From: Allobrachymonas chironomi DSM 19884
Lineage (GTDB): Bacteria > Pseudomonadota > Gammaproteobacteria > Burkholderiales > Burkholderiaceae_C
DNA length: 64,000 bases
Direction of reading: 5' to 3'
NCBI RefSeq assembly: GCF_000374625.1
Contig: NZ_KB894767.1
Span: forward strand, 124,001-188,000
Shown here piece by piece: positions 19,838-28,944 of this stretch (the stretch's first letter is position 1; the number at the start of each line of letters is the position of its first letter). The notes under the pieces are model-generated. The model did not search any database. It saw nothing but the letters and a program-made list of their open reading frames with translations, and had not been told where the DNA came from. Made by a program: the position numbers and the translations under genes.

Positions 19838-21307
19838 ATGCTGCTTTTTCTTGTCTTCCTGTACCTGACGGTGACTATCGGCATCGGCCTGTACGCTGCC
19901 CGCCGCGTGAAGAATACGGCGGACTTTGCCGTGGCCGGCCGCCATCTGCCGTTGACCATGATCATCACGCTGACCTTTGCCACCTGGTTTGGTTCCGAGC
20001 TGGTACTGGGCATTCCGGCCAAGTTCATGCAGGACGGCATGGGCGGCATCGTGGAAGACCCGTTTGGCGCAGGCATGTGCCTGATTCTGGTTGGCGTGTT
20101 CTTTGCGGCCCGGCTGTACAAGATGGACCTGCTGACCATCAGCGACTACTACAAGGTGCGTTACGGCACGTTCGTCGAAGTGTTCTGTTCGATCCTGATC
20201 ATGATCAGCTACCTGGGCTGGGTGTCTGCGCAGGTGGTGGCGCTGGGCCTGGTGTTCAACCTGCTGTCGAATGACCTGATTTCCGTGCCCTGGGGCATGG
20301 CACTGGGTATGGTGTCCATCCTGGCCTATACGCTGATCGGCGGCATGTGGTCGGTTGCCGTGACCGACTTCGTGCAGATGATCGTGCTGATCGTCGGTCT
20401 GCTGATCCTGGCCTACTTTGCCAGCGATATGGCCGGTGGCGCCGACAAGGTGATCGAACTGGCATCGAGCAAGGACCTGTTCAAGTTCTGGCCGGAGCCG
20501 ACCTATGGCGAAATCATGGCCTTTGTTGCGGCGGCGATCACCATGATGCTGGGCTCGATTCCGCAGCAGGACGTGTTCCAGCGCGTGATGTCGGCGCGTG
20601 ACATGCGCGCTGCCACCGTTGGCCCGGTGATCGGCGGCAGCATGTATATCCTGTTTGCCTTTGTGCCAATTTTCCTGGTGGCCACGGCACTGATCGTGAT
20701 GCCGGAGCAGGCCGCCGCGCTGATTGCCGATGACCCGCAGAAAGTGCTGCCGACGCTGGTGATGGAGAAGATGCCTTTCATCATGCAGGTGATCTTCTTT
20801 GGTGCGTTGCTGTCGGCGATCAAGTCCTGCGCCTCGGCCACCTTGCTGGCCCCGACCACGACCTTTGTGGAAAACATCCTGCGCCACTTCGTGCAGATGG
20901 ATGACCGCACCACGCTGAAGGCGATGCGCCTGTCCGTGCTGGGCTTTTCCGGCATCGTGCTGGCCTATGCGATTGCGATGGAAGGCACCTCGATCTACGA
21001 GATGGTGTCCGGAGCCTACCAGGTGCCGCTGGTGGGGGCCTTCATTCCGCTGACTTTCGGCCTGTACTGGAAGCGTGCGACCAGCCAGGGGGGCATTTTT
21101 GCCTGTGTGCTGGGTGTGTCTGTCTGGCTGCTGTTCATGTTCATGCCCGGCTGGGACGCCGCTTTCCCGCAGCAGCTGGCCGGTGTGCTGGCCTCGCTGA
21201 CCGGCATGCTGGCCGGTTCGCTGCTGCCGCAGTGGATACCCAATATGCAGGGCCATGTGCCGCACTTTGAAGGCACGCCGCCGCAGGAAGGTCGCCTGAT
21301 TGCCTGA
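19838..21307 (+). CDS. Sodium:solute symporter (SSS family)
   Basis: Polytopic permease of 489 residues with about 13 hydrophobic helices. It has typical SSS features: an N-terminal periplasmic start with a first helix FLYLTVTIGIGLYAARR, ADFAVAGRHLPLTMIITLTFATWFG (a helix-1/2 region near the sodium site), GIPAKFMQDGMGGI and the AIKSCASATLLAPTTTFVENI segment near the second sodium site. The family couples sodium influx to uptake of sugars, amino acids or organic acids; the substrate cannot be told here. It is flanked by the ubiB terminator and fmdB and may be monocistronic. GAGGGA precedes the start. Confidence 0.88.
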   Translation: MLLFLVFLYLTVTIGIGLYAARRVKNTADFAVAGRHLPLTMIITLTFATWFGSELVLGIPAKFMQDGMGGIVEDPFGAGMCLILVGVFFAARLYKMDLLTISDYYKVRYGTFVEVFCSILIMISYLGWVSAQVVALGLVFNLLSNDLISVPWGMALGMVSILAYTLIGGMWSVAVTDFVQMIVLIVGLLILAYFASDMAGGADKVIELASSKDLFKFWPEPTYGEIMAFVAAAITMMLGSIPQQDVFQRVMSARDMRAATVGPVIGGSMYILFAFVPIFLVATALIVMPEQAAALIADDPQKVLPTLVMEKMPFIMQVIFFGALLSAIKSCASATLLAPTTTFVENILRHFVQMDDRTTLKAMRLSVLGFSGIVLAYAIAMEGTSIYEMVSGAYQVPLVGAFIPLTFGLYWKRATSQGGIFACVLGVSVWLLFMFMPGWDAAFPQQLAGVLASLTGMLAGSLLPQWIPNMQGHVPHFEGTPPQEGRLIA

Positions 21308-21417
21308 GCATTCTGCTGCGCTGCGGGGACAGTGCGGCAGTTTTCGCCCCAGACTTTATAATCGGGGATGGCTTGCCTGCGCTTGCAGGTTTCGCGTTTT
21401 TCCGTATTGATTATTCC

Positions 21418-21687
21418 ATGCCGATTTATGCCTATGGCTGCCAAGCGTGCGGCCACACCTTCGATGTGCTCCAGAAAATCAGCGATGCGCCGCTGACCAC
21501 CTGTCCCCAGTGTTCCGCCGAGGCCCTGCAGAAGCAGGTGACCGCCGCCGGCTTCCAGCTCAAGGGATCCGGCTGGTACGTGACCGATTTCCGCGGCGGT
21601 GCCAGTGGCAGTGCCGGCTCCAAGCCGGCTGAGACCAGCCCGGCTCCGGCAGCATCCGGCAGCACTTCCTCCACTTCTACCGACTGA
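21418..21687 (+). CDS. FmdB family zinc-ribbon protein
   Basis: Small protein of 89 residues with an N-terminal zinc ribbon (MPIYAYGCQACGHTFDVLQ with CQAC, then CPQC near residue 36) followed by a low-complexity Ser/Ala/Pro/Thr tail. The family name comes from a putative regulator of formamidase genes, but its role is unknown. ATG 21418 is the conserved start; the frame continues upstream to 21373 without support. It precedes aspS directly, whereas many betaproteobacteria have a DUF502 gene in between; that gene is absent here. Confidence 0.88.
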   Translation: MPIYAYGCQACGHTFDVLQKISDAPLTTCPQCSAEALQKQVTAAGFQLKGSGWYVTDFRGGASGSAGSKPAETSPAPAASGSTSSTSTD

Positions 21688-21761
21688 GCGCCTGACGGCG
21701 CCTGGTCTCCAAGACACAAACCAAGCATGTGCCCGTTGCAACGGGCCAGAAAGACTGAAAA

Positions 21762-23570
21762 ATGGCAATGCGTTCGATGTACTGCGGTCAGGTGACCGAA
21801 GCCCAGATGGGCGAAACCGTGACCCTGTGTGGCTGGGTCAACCGCCGTCGCGACCACGGTGGCGTGATCTTCATCGACCTGCGTGACCGCGAGGGTTATG
21901 TGCAGGTGGTGTGCGATCCGGATCGTCCCGAGATGTTCCAGGTTGCCGAAGACATCCGCAACGAGTTCTGCGTGCAGATCAAGGGCCTGGTGCGCGCGCG
22001 CCCCGAGGGCACGACCAATGACAACATCGCCTCCGGCAAGATCGAGGTGCTGTGCCACGAGCTGAACGTGCTGAATGCATCGGTGACACCGCCGTTCCAG
22101 CTGGACGACGACAACCTGTCCGAGACGACGCGCCTGACGCATCGCGTGCTGGACCTGCGTCGCCCCTACATGCAGCGCAACCTGATGCTGCGCTACAAGG
22201 TGGCCATGGAGGTGCGCAAGTTCCTGGATGCCAACGGTTTCATCGACATCGAGACGCCGATGCTGACCAAGAGCACGCCCGAAGGTGCGCGTGACTACCT
22301 GGTGCCGAGCCGTGTGCATGATGGCCACTTCTTTGCGCTGCCGCAGTCGCCGCAGCTGTTCAAGCAGCTGCTGATGGTGGCCGGCTACGATCGCTACTAC
22401 CAGATCACCAAGTGCTTCCGCGACGAAGACCTGCGCGCCGACCGTCAGCCTGAATTCACGCAGATCGACATCGAGACTTCCTTCCTGGGCGAAGACGAGA
22501 TCCGTGCGCTGTTCCAGGAAATGATCAAGACCGTGTTCCGTAACACCATGGATGTGGATCTGGGCGAATTCCCGGTGATGCAGTTCTCCGAGGCGATGCA
22601 CCGTTTCGGCTCCGACAAGCCGGACCTGCGTGTCAAGCTCGAATTTACCGAGCTGACCGACGTGATGGCCGATGTGGACTTCAAGGTGTTCAGCACGCCT
22701 GCCACCATGGCCGGAGGCCGCGTGGTGGCCCTGTGCGTACCGGATGGTGGCAAGATGAGCCGCGGCGACATCGATGGCTACACCGAGTTCGTCAAGATCT
22801 ACGGTGCCAAGGGTCTGGCCTGGATCAAGGTCAACGAGAAGGCCAAGGGTCGCGAAGGCCTGCAGAGCCCGATCGTGAAGAATCTGCACGATGCCGCGCT
22901 GCAGTCGATTCTGGAGCGTACCGGTGCCAAGGATGGCGACCTGATTTTCTTCGGTGCCGACAAGGCCAAGGTGGTCAACGATGCGATCGGCGCGCTGCGC
23001 CTGAAAATTGGCCACAGCGAATTCGGCAAGACCAACGGCCTGTTCGAGGATCGCTGGGCTCCGCTGTGGGTGGTGGACTTCCCGATGTTCGAATACGACG
23101 AGGACGAAGACCGCTGGAACGCCATGCACCACCCCTTCACCTCGCCCAAGGACGGCCACGAGGATTACATGGACAGCGATCCGTCCAAGTGCGTGGCCAA
23201 GGCCTATGACATGGTACTGAACGGCTGGGAGCTGGGTGGCGGCTCCGTGCGTATCCACCGTGCCGACGTGCAGAGCAAGGTGTTCAGCGCGCTCAAGATC
23301 GGTCCGGAAGAGGCGCAACTCAAGTTCGGCTTCCTGCTGGATGCGCTGCAGTACGGTGCGCCGCCGCACGGTGGCCTGGCTTTCGGTCTGGACCGCCTGA
23401 TCACGCTGATGACGCGTGCCGAGTCGATCCGTGACGTGATCGCCTTCCCGAAGACGCAGCGCGCCCAGTGTCTGCTGACGCAGGCCCCGAGCACGGTGGA
23501 CGAGAAGCAGCTGCGCGAGCTGCACATCCGCCTGCGCAACCCGGTCGCCAGCGAAGCGCGCCAGGGCTGA
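21762..23570 (+). CDS. aspS: Aspartyl-tRNA synthetase
   Basis: Class II synthetase charging tRNA-Asp (and perhaps tRNA-Asn, if non-discriminating; not decidable here). The 602 residues contain the OB-fold anticodon domain (~1-110), the flipping loop and motif 2 region [17 protein letters not shown], a GAD insertion domain (~280-420) typical of bacterial AspRS, and motif 3 [13 protein letters not shown] near the C-terminus. A second ATG two codons in (MRSMYCGQV) is an alternative start. It follows fmdB by 74 bases. Confidence 0.97.
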   Translation: MAMRSMYCGQVTEAQMGETVTLCGWVNRRRDHGGVIFIDLRDREGYVQVVCDPDRPEMFQVAEDIRNEFCVQIKGLVRARPEGTTNDNIASGKIEVLCHELNVLNASVTPPFQLDDDNLSETTRLTHRVLDLRRPYMQRNLMLRYKVAMEVRKFLDANGFIDIETPMLTKSTPEGARDYLVPSRVHDGHFFALPQSPQLFKQLLMVAGYDRYYQITKCFRDEDLRADRQPEFTQIDIETSFLGEDEIRALFQEMIKTVFRNTMDVDLGEFPVMQFSEAMHRFGSDKPDLRVKLEFTELTDVMADVDFKVFSTPATMAGGRVVALCVPDGGKMSRGDIDGYTEFVKIYGAKGLAWIKVNEKAKGREGLQSPIVKNLHDAALQSILERTGAKDGDLIFFGADKAKVVNDAIGALRLKIGHSEFGKTNGLFEDRWAPLWVVDFPMFEYDEDEDRWNAMHHPFTSPKDGHEDYMDSDPSKCVAKAYDMVLNGWELGGGSVRIHRADVQSKVFSALKIGPEEAQLKFGFLLDALQYGAPPHGGLAFGLDRLITLMTRAESIRDVIAFPKTQRAQCLLTQAPSTVDEKQLRELHIRLRNPVASEARQG

Positions 23571-23582
23571 TCCGGCTCGTCC

Positions 23583-24377
23583 ATGACGCCGCCGATTCCA
23601 ACCGACCTGCCACGCGAGCAAGTGCTGCGCGTGGCCACCTACAACATCCACAAGGGTGTGCAGGGCATGGGTCCGATGAGCCGGCTGGAAATCCACAACC
23701 TGCAGCAGGCGATTCGCCAGCTCGATGCCGATGTGGTCTGTCTGCAGGAGGTGCGCAAGCTGAATCGCCAGTGGGAGCGCAAGTTCAACGACTGGCCGCG
23801 CCAGAGCCAGGCCGACTTTCTGGCCGATACGCATTACCAGGCGGTGTACGTCACCAATGCCACCACCAAGCACGGCGAGCATGGCAATGCGCTGCTGACA
23901 CGCGGCGAGGTGGCGCGTCACCAGCATGAGGATATGTCGGATCACCGCTTCGAGCAGCGCGGGCTGCTGCACAGCGAAATCACGATGCGGGGCCAGCGTA
24001 TCCATGTGATCGTGGTGCATCTGGGCCTGATTGCCGCCAGCCGTGTGCGTCAGATCCAGCAGCTGATCCAGTTCGTACTGCGCGAAATTCCGGAAGAGGA
24101 GCCGCTGGTGATTGCCGGCGACTTCAACGACTGGGGCAAGCGCCTCACCCGTTTCATGGACCAGGCCGGCCTGTTGTGCGAACACGGGCTGCCGGCCTAC
24201 CGCACTTATCCGTCCACGCTGCCGCTGACGCAGCTGGATTTCATCTATTACCGCGGCCTGCAGATGCTGCGCCAGTTCGTGCCGCAGAAGACCACACTCG
24301 AATCCAGTACCGGCATCCGTTCCTGGGCGCGTCTTTCCGACCATTTGCCTTTGGTCGCCGATTTCGTTCTCGAATAA
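23583..24377 (+). CDS. Endonuclease/exonuclease/phosphatase family protein
   Basis: EEP-fold hydrolase of 264 residues. Metal and catalytic motifs are present: RVATYNIHKGVQG (Asn and His near the N-terminus), VVCLQEVRKL (metal-binding Glu), VVHLGLIAASR, VIAGDFNDWGKR (Asp/Asn) and a terminal SDHLPLVADF (Asp-His). No signal peptide, so probably cytoplasmic. The substrate could be DNA, RNA, phospholipid or a phosphoester. It lies 12 bases after aspS, so it is likely in the same operon; in relatives a cardiolipin synthase (clsB) often follows, but here folE does. Confidence 0.88.
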   Translation: MTPPIPTDLPREQVLRVATYNIHKGVQGMGPMSRLEIHNLQQAIRQLDADVVCLQEVRKLNRQWERKFNDWPRQSQADFLADTHYQAVYVTNATTKHGEHGNALLTRGEVARHQHEDMSDHRFEQRGLLHSEITMRGQRIHVIVVHLGLIAASRVRQIQQLIQFVLREIPEEEPLVIAGDFNDWGKRLTRFMDQAGLLCEHGLPAYRTYPSTLPLTQLDFIYYRGLQMLRQFVPQKTTLESSTGIRSWARLSDHLPLVADFVLE

Positions 24378-24473
24378 ACGCCTGTCTGTCAGGACTTGCC
24401 ACAAGTCCGCTCAGGCGGGGCAGGGTGATGGTATCCTGTGCTTTTGCCATTCTGTTGCGATAACCCCGAATCC

Positions 24474-25181
24474 ATGACTACTCCCCAGCCTCCCCAAGAC
24501 GAAGGGACACCGGTATCGGTGAAGATCCGCGAGCGCCTGCTGGCCGCCCGCAAGCGTTTCCATGCCAACGACAACATTGCCGACTATCTGCAGCCGGGCG
24601 AGCTGGAGTTGCTGCTGGACGAGGTCGAGCAGAAGATGCAGGGCGTGCTCGACAGCATGGTGATCGATACCACCAACGATCACAACACCGACAACACGGC
24701 ACGCCGGGTTGCCAAGATGTACCTGAAGGAAGTCTTTGCCGGGCGCTACGTCAAGCCGCCGGTGCTGACCGAGTTTCCGAATGCAGAGCACCTCAACGAG
24801 CTGATGATTGTCGGCCCCATTACCGTGCGCAGCGCCTGCTCGCACCATCTGGTGCCGGTGATCGGCAAGCTGTGGATCGGCGTCATGCCGAACGAGCACA
24901 CCAACGTGATCGGCCTGTCCAAGTATGCGCGCCTGGCCGAGTGGGTGATGAGCCGTCCGCAGATCCAGGAAGAGGCGGTGATCCAGCTGGCCGACCTGAT
25001 CCAGAAAAAAACCCATCCCGATGGCCTGGCGCTGGTGATGCAGGCCAGCCATTACTGCATGGCCTGGCGCGGCGTGAAGGACATGGACAGCAAGATGCTG
25101 AACTCGGTGATGCGCGGCGTGTTCCTGAAGGACCCCAACCTGCGTCGCGAATTCCTGTCGCTGATTCCGTTCAAGGACTGA
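24474..25181 (+). CDS. folE: GTP cyclohydrolase I FolE
   Basis: First step of tetrahydrofolate synthesis: GTP to 7,8-dihydroneopterin triphosphate. The 235 residues carry the zinc and active-site motifs CSHHLVPVIGKLWIGVMP and HYCMAWRGVKD, plus GLSKYARLAEW. An N-terminal extension of about 50 residues precedes the conserved core. The frame is open to ATG 24438, but ATG 24474 begins MTTPQPPQDEG; neither has a strong ribosome site. A BLUF photoreceptor gene follows after 28 bases. Confidence 0.96.
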   Translation: MTTPQPPQDEGTPVSVKIRERLLAARKRFHANDNIADYLQPGELELLLDEVEQKMQGVLDSMVIDTTNDHNTDNTARRVAKMYLKEVFAGRYVKPPVLTEFPNAEHLNELMIVGPITVRSACSHHLVPVIGKLWIGVMPNEHTNVIGLSKYARLAEWVMSRPQIQEEAVIQLADLIQKKTHPDGLALVMQASHYCMAWRGVKDMDSKMLNSVMRGVFLKDPNLRREFLSLIPFKD

Positions 25182-25209
25182 TGTTTCCCGATTTTCCAGG
25201 AGAGAGACC

Positions 25210-25632
25210 ATGCTGGTCAGATTGTTGTATGTAAGCCGCGCCACCGAGTTCACCACCGAGAGTCTGGAGGCGATCCTGCAGCGTGCGCGCCGCCACAACG
25301 CCGAGCACGGCATTACTGGTATCCTGTGCTACAGCAACAACATCTTCATGCAGCTGCTGGAAGGCAGTCGCGAAGAGGTCAATTGCCTGTACAGCGAAAT
25401 CCAGCGCGACAGCCACCATACCAATGTGCAGCTATTGCATTACGATGAAATCACCGAGCGCGAGTACCCGGGCTGGACCATGGGCCTGGTGGATATCGAT
25501 CAGCTCAACACCTCCATCATCCTGAAGTACTCCGAAGGGCCGGATTTCAACCCGTACGCCAATTCCGGCTGGATGTCGCTGGCGATGCTGGAAGAGCTGG
25601 CTGCCACGGCCCAGGTGGTGGGGCGCGGCTGA
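25210..25632 (+). CDS. BLUF-domain blue-light sensor
   Basis: Short BLUF protein of 140 residues (FAD-binding blue-light receptor). The photocycle residues are in place: Y7 in MLVRLLYVSRA, N30 in RRHNAEHGITGIL and Q48 in NNIFMQLLEGS, with W91 and M93 in the GWTMG segment. The remaining ~45 residues are the helical cap; no output domain is fused, so it probably signals by protein contact, like PixD-type proteins. GAGAGA lies upstream. It is likely co-transcribed with folE (28-base gap). Its partner is unknown. Confidence 0.93.
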   Translation: MLVRLLYVSRATEFTTESLEAILQRARRHNAEHGITGILCYSNNIFMQLLEGSREEVNCLYSEIQRDSHHTNVQLLHYDEITEREYPGWTMGLVDIDQLNTSIILKYSEGPDFNPYANSGWMSLAMLEELAATAQVVGRG

Positions 25633-25669
25633 AGGCCTTGCCTGCCTGGCCTGCTGCATCTGCCGCATG

Positions 25670-25703
25670 AAAAAAGCGCCGTACCCGCAAGGGACGGCGC
25701 TTT
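25670..25703. terminator. Bidirectional intrinsic terminator
   Basis: AAAGCGCCGT (25673-25682) pairs with ACGGCGCTTT (25694-25703), with six A on the left and three T on the right. It serves the plus-strand folE-BLUF unit and the minus-strand gene that ends at 25728. Confidence 0.8.
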
Positions 25704-25727
25704 GTCATGGCTGGCGTCTGGGCGTGG

Positions 25728-26432
25728 TCAGTTCGACTTGCCGTTGCGCAGCAGGCTGTCGGTCACCATGCCCCACAGGGAGGACAGGCGCAGGCGACGG
25801 ATTTCGCGGTTGACGCTGCTGCGGGCCAGCAGGCGAGTGCGGTTCCAGCACCACGGGCGCAGTACCACGACAGCAGCACCCACGGCTGCGGCCAGCGCCA
25901 GTACCTGCAGCGGCTTGCGTTTGGCATAGCGCGTCAGCAGCGGCGTACCGATCGTCAGGGCCATCCGGGCCGGGTGACGTGCCCACCAGGCGCGCAACAG
26001 CTGCTGGCCGGCCGACAGCGCGGCCGTGGCTACCGGCCCCAGATCACGTTCCTGCAGCGAAAAACCGCTGCCCGAGGTTGCCTGGCGTGCCTTGCGGGCG
26101 CTGGCAGGATGATCGTCCTGCCGTGGCACTGCGGGCATGGCGGCAACTGCTTGCGGCGGGCGTGGCGCGATCGGCTCAGGGGGCGGGGCGGGAGCGGGTT
26201 CCGGCTCAGGGGGTTGACCGGTGCTGGCGGTTTCCGGCAGGGTGACGGCAGGCTGGGGCAGCGAGGCATTCCAGGCCTTTTCCAGCTCCAGCAGGCGCTG
26301 CAGATCGGGATCGTCCTCAATCGATACCGGCTGGTTCAGGCTGCGGCGCAGCTTGTAGCGCGACAGCGCCAGGCGCAGCTGGGGCGGCAGGGTATCGATG
26401 AACTGGAGTTGTGGCGGTGCTTTATCGGTCAC
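25728..26432 (-). CDS. Unrecognised proline-rich membrane protein
   Basis: I do not recognise this 234-residue protein. It has an N-terminal helical part (~8-58) with Leu/Arg- and Asp/Glu-rich stretches, a Pro/Ala/Glu-rich linker (~60-105), a Lys/Arg segment, and a C-terminal half with one or two hydrophobic helices (~147-160 and ~172-192) before a basic tail. It overlaps the upstream YqjE-like gene by 11 bases and is the last of three genes in the order DUF883, holin-like, unknown. By position it resembles the YqjK-like third member of the E. coli yqjDEK cluster, but I see no sequence proof. Confidence 0.7.
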   Translation of the reverse strand: MTDKAPPQLQFIDTLPPQLRLALSRYKLRRSLNQPVSIEDDPDLQRLLELEKAWNASLPQPAVTLPETASTGQPPEPEPAPAPPPEPIAPRPPQAVAAMPAVPRQDDHPASARKARQATSGSGFSLQERDLGPVATAALSAGQQLLRAWWARHPARMALTIGTPLLTRYAKRKPLQVLALAAAVGAAVVVLRPWCWNRTRLLARSSVNREIRRLRLSSLWGMVTDSLLRNGKSN

Positions 26433-26802
26433 GACGATCTCCTGCAGCTTGCAGCAATTCGATATCGGCGCTGAACTGGCGCTTGACTTCGGCCACTTCC
26501 AGTTGCACCACGGGTTTGCGCGTCATGGACCAGCCGATCAGTGCCAACAGCAGGAACAGGCAGGGCACGACAGCCAGGATCCAGTGGAAACTGCCTTGCA
26601 GCAGCCCCAGCATGAGGGCGATGCTACCCAGGATCAGGAACAGCAACAGGCCGGCGGCCAGTAGAACCCATCCGATCAGGACATGGACCAGATTGGATGC
26701 GGCACCACGGGTTTCCTGCTTGAACAGGTCCAGGTAGTTGTGCAGGTGATCGATGATCAGTTCCGGACGCTTGATCATCACCTTGAGCAGAGGGTGAAGC
26801 AT
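26422..26802 (-). CDS. Phage holin family / YqjE-like membrane protein
   Basis: Membrane protein of 126 residues with an amphipathic N-terminus (LLKVMIKRPELIIDHLHNYLDLF), two long hydrophobic helices (~39-66 and ~72-92) and a charged C-terminal helix. This matches the so-called phage holin superfamily III (YqjE) proteins, which are chromosomal and not lytic. It lies between a DUF883 gene and an unknown gene on the same strand, as in E. coli elaB/yqjD-yqjE. Role unknown, perhaps ribosome or membrane association in stationary phase. Confidence 0.8.
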   Translation of the reverse strand: MLHPLLKVMIKRPELIIDHLHNYLDLFKQETRGAASNLVHVLIGWVLLAAGLLLFLILGSIALMLGLLQGSFHWILAVVPCLFLLLALIGWSMTRKPVVQLEVAEVKRQFSADIELLQAAGDRRDR

Positions 26803-26858
26803 AGTGGCAGCGGGTAAGGGTTCCGGAGGTGCGAAAAGGCCGAGACCGCTTTCGCAAG

Positions 26859-26917
26859 AAAAAAGACCGCAGTAGCAACGTACAGGATAGAAGTTCCTGC
26901 ACGGCAGGCTGCGGTCT
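26859..26917 (-). terminator. Intrinsic terminator after the DUF883 gene
   Basis: On the minus strand AGACCGCAG and CTGCGGTCT form a 9-bp outer stem (arms at 26864-26872 and 26909-26917) around a smaller hairpin, followed by six T (26859-26864). It may reduce read-through from the DUF883 gene into the YqjE-like gene. Confidence 0.6.
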
Positions 26918-26992
26918 GTGCTGGCCGGGACTGCCGGAGGTGTCAGCCCATCAGCGGACGGGCTTGCTCTTCACGGCAGTCTGCAAGCCGGA

Positions 26993-27364
26993 TCAGCGGT
27001 CGCGGCCACGCAGCATCAGCAGAACGGCAGCCGTCAGGGCACCCACGCCAGCGGCGATGGCCACGGACCTCAGCGGCTGCTCTTCCACGTAGTGGCTGGT
27101 GACGTCAGCAGCATGCTGGACCTGGCGCTTGGCGCGATCACGTGTCTCGCCAGCCTTTTCCAGGCCAACGCGGGCGTACTCGTGGGCACGCTGGTTCAGG
27201 CTGTCGATAGCTTCACCTGCACGCGAGCGGGCAGCGGTCAGGCGCTCGCTGGCGGAATCCAGCACATTGCTGGCAGTACGCAGGGTCTTGTCAGCAGCTT
27301 CCTGGGTGGTGTTTGCAGCGTCGTCGATCAGCTTCTCGGCAGAGTGTTGCAGGTTGTTTTCCAT
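26993..27364 (-). CDS. DUF883 / ElaB-YqjD family membrane-anchored protein
   Basis: Protein of 123 residues: a long amphipathic, Ala/Glu/Arg-rich helical region (~1-95), then a C-terminal transmembrane helix (SVAIAAGVGALTAAVLLML) with the GLRG-like end LRGRDR. This is the pattern of E. coli YqjD/ElaB, which bind inactive ribosomes in stationary phase and anchor them at the membrane. GGAGACTT precedes the start. First gene of the minus-strand trio, but a terminator-like hairpin follows, so it may also be transcribed alone. Confidence 0.88.
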   Translation of the reverse strand: MENNLQHSAEKLIDDAANTTQEAADKTLRTASNVLDSASERLTAARSRAGEAIDSLNQRAHEYARVGLEKAGETRDRAKRQVQHAADVTSHYVEEQPLRSVAIAAGVGALTAAVLLMLRGRDR

Positions 27365-27463
27365 CGAAGTCTCCTTAAGTGAGGGAAATGGGCTTGTCGA
27401 TATGTATATGGTACCTGTATCCGTGAGTTCAAGCGTAGTCGGGCCGTGACAAGACGTGTAGGA

Positions 27464-28867
27464 CTAGGCCGGGCGATCCTGCGGCAGCCGCGCCGAGATG
27501 CGCGAGCCCTGACCCGGAGCGGAGTCGATCTGGATGCTGCCCTGCTGGGTTTCCACGCGGTAACTCATGCCGGCCAGACCGTGCGAACCCGGTGGCAGGT
27601 GGTCCGGCTCAAAGCCGATACCGTTGTCTTCCACCAGGATGCGCGCCATTTCCCCCTCGTCTGTCAGCGTGATGCGGACTTCGCTGGCCCTGGCGTATTT
27701 GGTGATGTTGGTCAGGGCTTCCTGGATCAGGCGGTAGACCGTCAGCGCCTTGTCCTTGCCCATCGTGACCGGATCGAAATGCGTGACGACTTTCAGGCCG
27801 CTCTTGTCAGCGTATTCGCGCGCCTGGATTTCCAGGGCCGGAATCAGGCCCAGATTGCTCAGTGCAGAAGGCGACAGGTCCTCGATGATGCGGCGCTTCA
27901 GGGCGATGCCCTGGTTCAGCGTATCGGTCAGGTGCTGGATGCGCCCCGACAGTTCACCACTATCGGGCAGCTGGTTGATGCGCGATTTCAGGCGCGCCAC
28001 ATCGAGCTTGGCGGCGGTCAGCAGGGCGCCCAGTTCGTCGTGCAACTCGCGTGACAGGCGGGCACGCTCGTTCTCGCGTACCTGCTGCAGGTTGGCGGCC
28101 AGCTTGCGGAGGCTGGAAGTGCGTTCCTGCACCATGTGATCCAGCTTGTTGCGCTCGTCGGCCAGCTGCTGGCGCGAGCTGGCCTCGAAATCCTGGTGCT
28201 TGTTGGTTTCGCGCCAGAGCAGCAGAAACAGGGCAATCACCAGCAGGATGGCGCTGCCCATGGTGATGCGGGTGGTGGTCAGGGCATCCTGCATGCGGTT
28301 TTCGAAACGCTGGATGCGCAGGGTGTTGAAGCTGATCAGCTGCATGCCCTGGGCACGGATTTGCGTCATCACGCGTTTCTTGTGCGGGATAGTCGTGATG
28401 CGCACCCAGGGCTGGGTGTCACCGGCCAGATACTTGTCGAGTGTGCCCTGCATCAGCGACTTCTTGTCGCGGATCAGCCCGACCAGGTTCTGCATGCCCT
28501 TGAGTGTGCTGATGTAGCCGGCATCGGCCCCGGGCTGGGGCGTTTCGGCAATCAGCGACTCGATGCTGGCGAGCTGTTTGTCCACATGGATCATGTAGGC
28601 AATGAAGTCGTTGTGGAACTCTTTGTCGCCGGTGAGCATGAAGCTGCGCTGGCTGGATTCGGCATTGGTCACGCCCAGCAGCAGGTTGGTGATGACCAGG
28701 TTGCTGCGTTCGGCGTGGGTGGCATCGCGAAACGCGGCCAGGTTGCTGCGATAGGACATCTCGTTCAGTATCAGCATGCCGATACAGGACAGCAACACCA
28801 GGACGGTGAGAATTTTTCGCATGCGCGGACTGGGGGTCCAGTTGCCGCTGGAGTCTCGGGTTAACAT
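27464..28867 (-). CDS. CHASE3-type sensor histidine kinase (NarL-class)
   Basis: Membrane-bound sensor kinase of 467 residues. A first transmembrane helix (~17-35), a periplasmic CHASE3-like helical sensor (~40-195, with SQRSFMLTGDKEF), a second helix (~203-218) and a coiled coil lead to the HisKA_3 dimerisation domain with phospho-acceptor H276 in RARLSRELHDELGALL, then the ATPase domain with N-box EALTNITKYARA and DNGIGFEPDH. Start uncertain: a second ATG (MRKILTV, 28822) sits closer to the first helix and neither has a clear ribosome site. It is divergent from a NarL-type regulator gene 77 bases away, its obvious partner. Confidence 0.92.
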   Translation of the reverse strand: MLTRDSSGNWTPSPRMRKILTVLVLLSCIGMLILNEMSYRSNLAAFRDATHAERSNLVITNLLLGVTNAESSQRSFMLTGDKEFHNDFIAYMIHVDKQLASIESLIAETPQPGADAGYISTLKGMQNLVGLIRDKKSLMQGTLDKYLAGDTQPWVRITTIPHKKRVMTQIRAQGMQLISFNTLRIQRFENRMQDALTTTRITMGSAILLVIALFLLLWRETNKHQDFEASSRQQLADERNKLDHMVQERTSSLRKLAANLQQVRENERARLSRELHDELGALLTAAKLDVARLKSRINQLPDSGELSGRIQHLTDTLNQGIALKRRIIEDLSPSALSNLGLIPALEIQAREYADKSGLKVVTHFDPVTMGKDKALTVYRLIQEALTNITKYARASEVRITLTDEGEMARILVEDNGIGFEPDHLPPGSHGLAGMSYRVETQQGSIQIDSAPGQGSRISARLPQDRPA

Positions 28868-28944
28868 CGCGTCAGAAGAGGGGAGCAGGTGCTGCCTTCA
28901 CGCATGGCCATCGCAGCAGCGTATCGGCAGGGAGTTCTTGGATC

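Noticed and set aside
21432-24404. A 990-codon open frame on the minus strand opposite fmdB, aspS and the endonuclease-fold gene
   Set aside because: Its product is rich in His, Gln, Leu and Arg with no recognisable domain, and the plus strand carries clear genes. It is a codon-bias artefact of GC-rich DNA.
26422-26802. Holin-family match as a sign of a prophage
   Set aside because: No other phage genes are nearby. This family is a normal chromosomal partner of DUF883 proteins.
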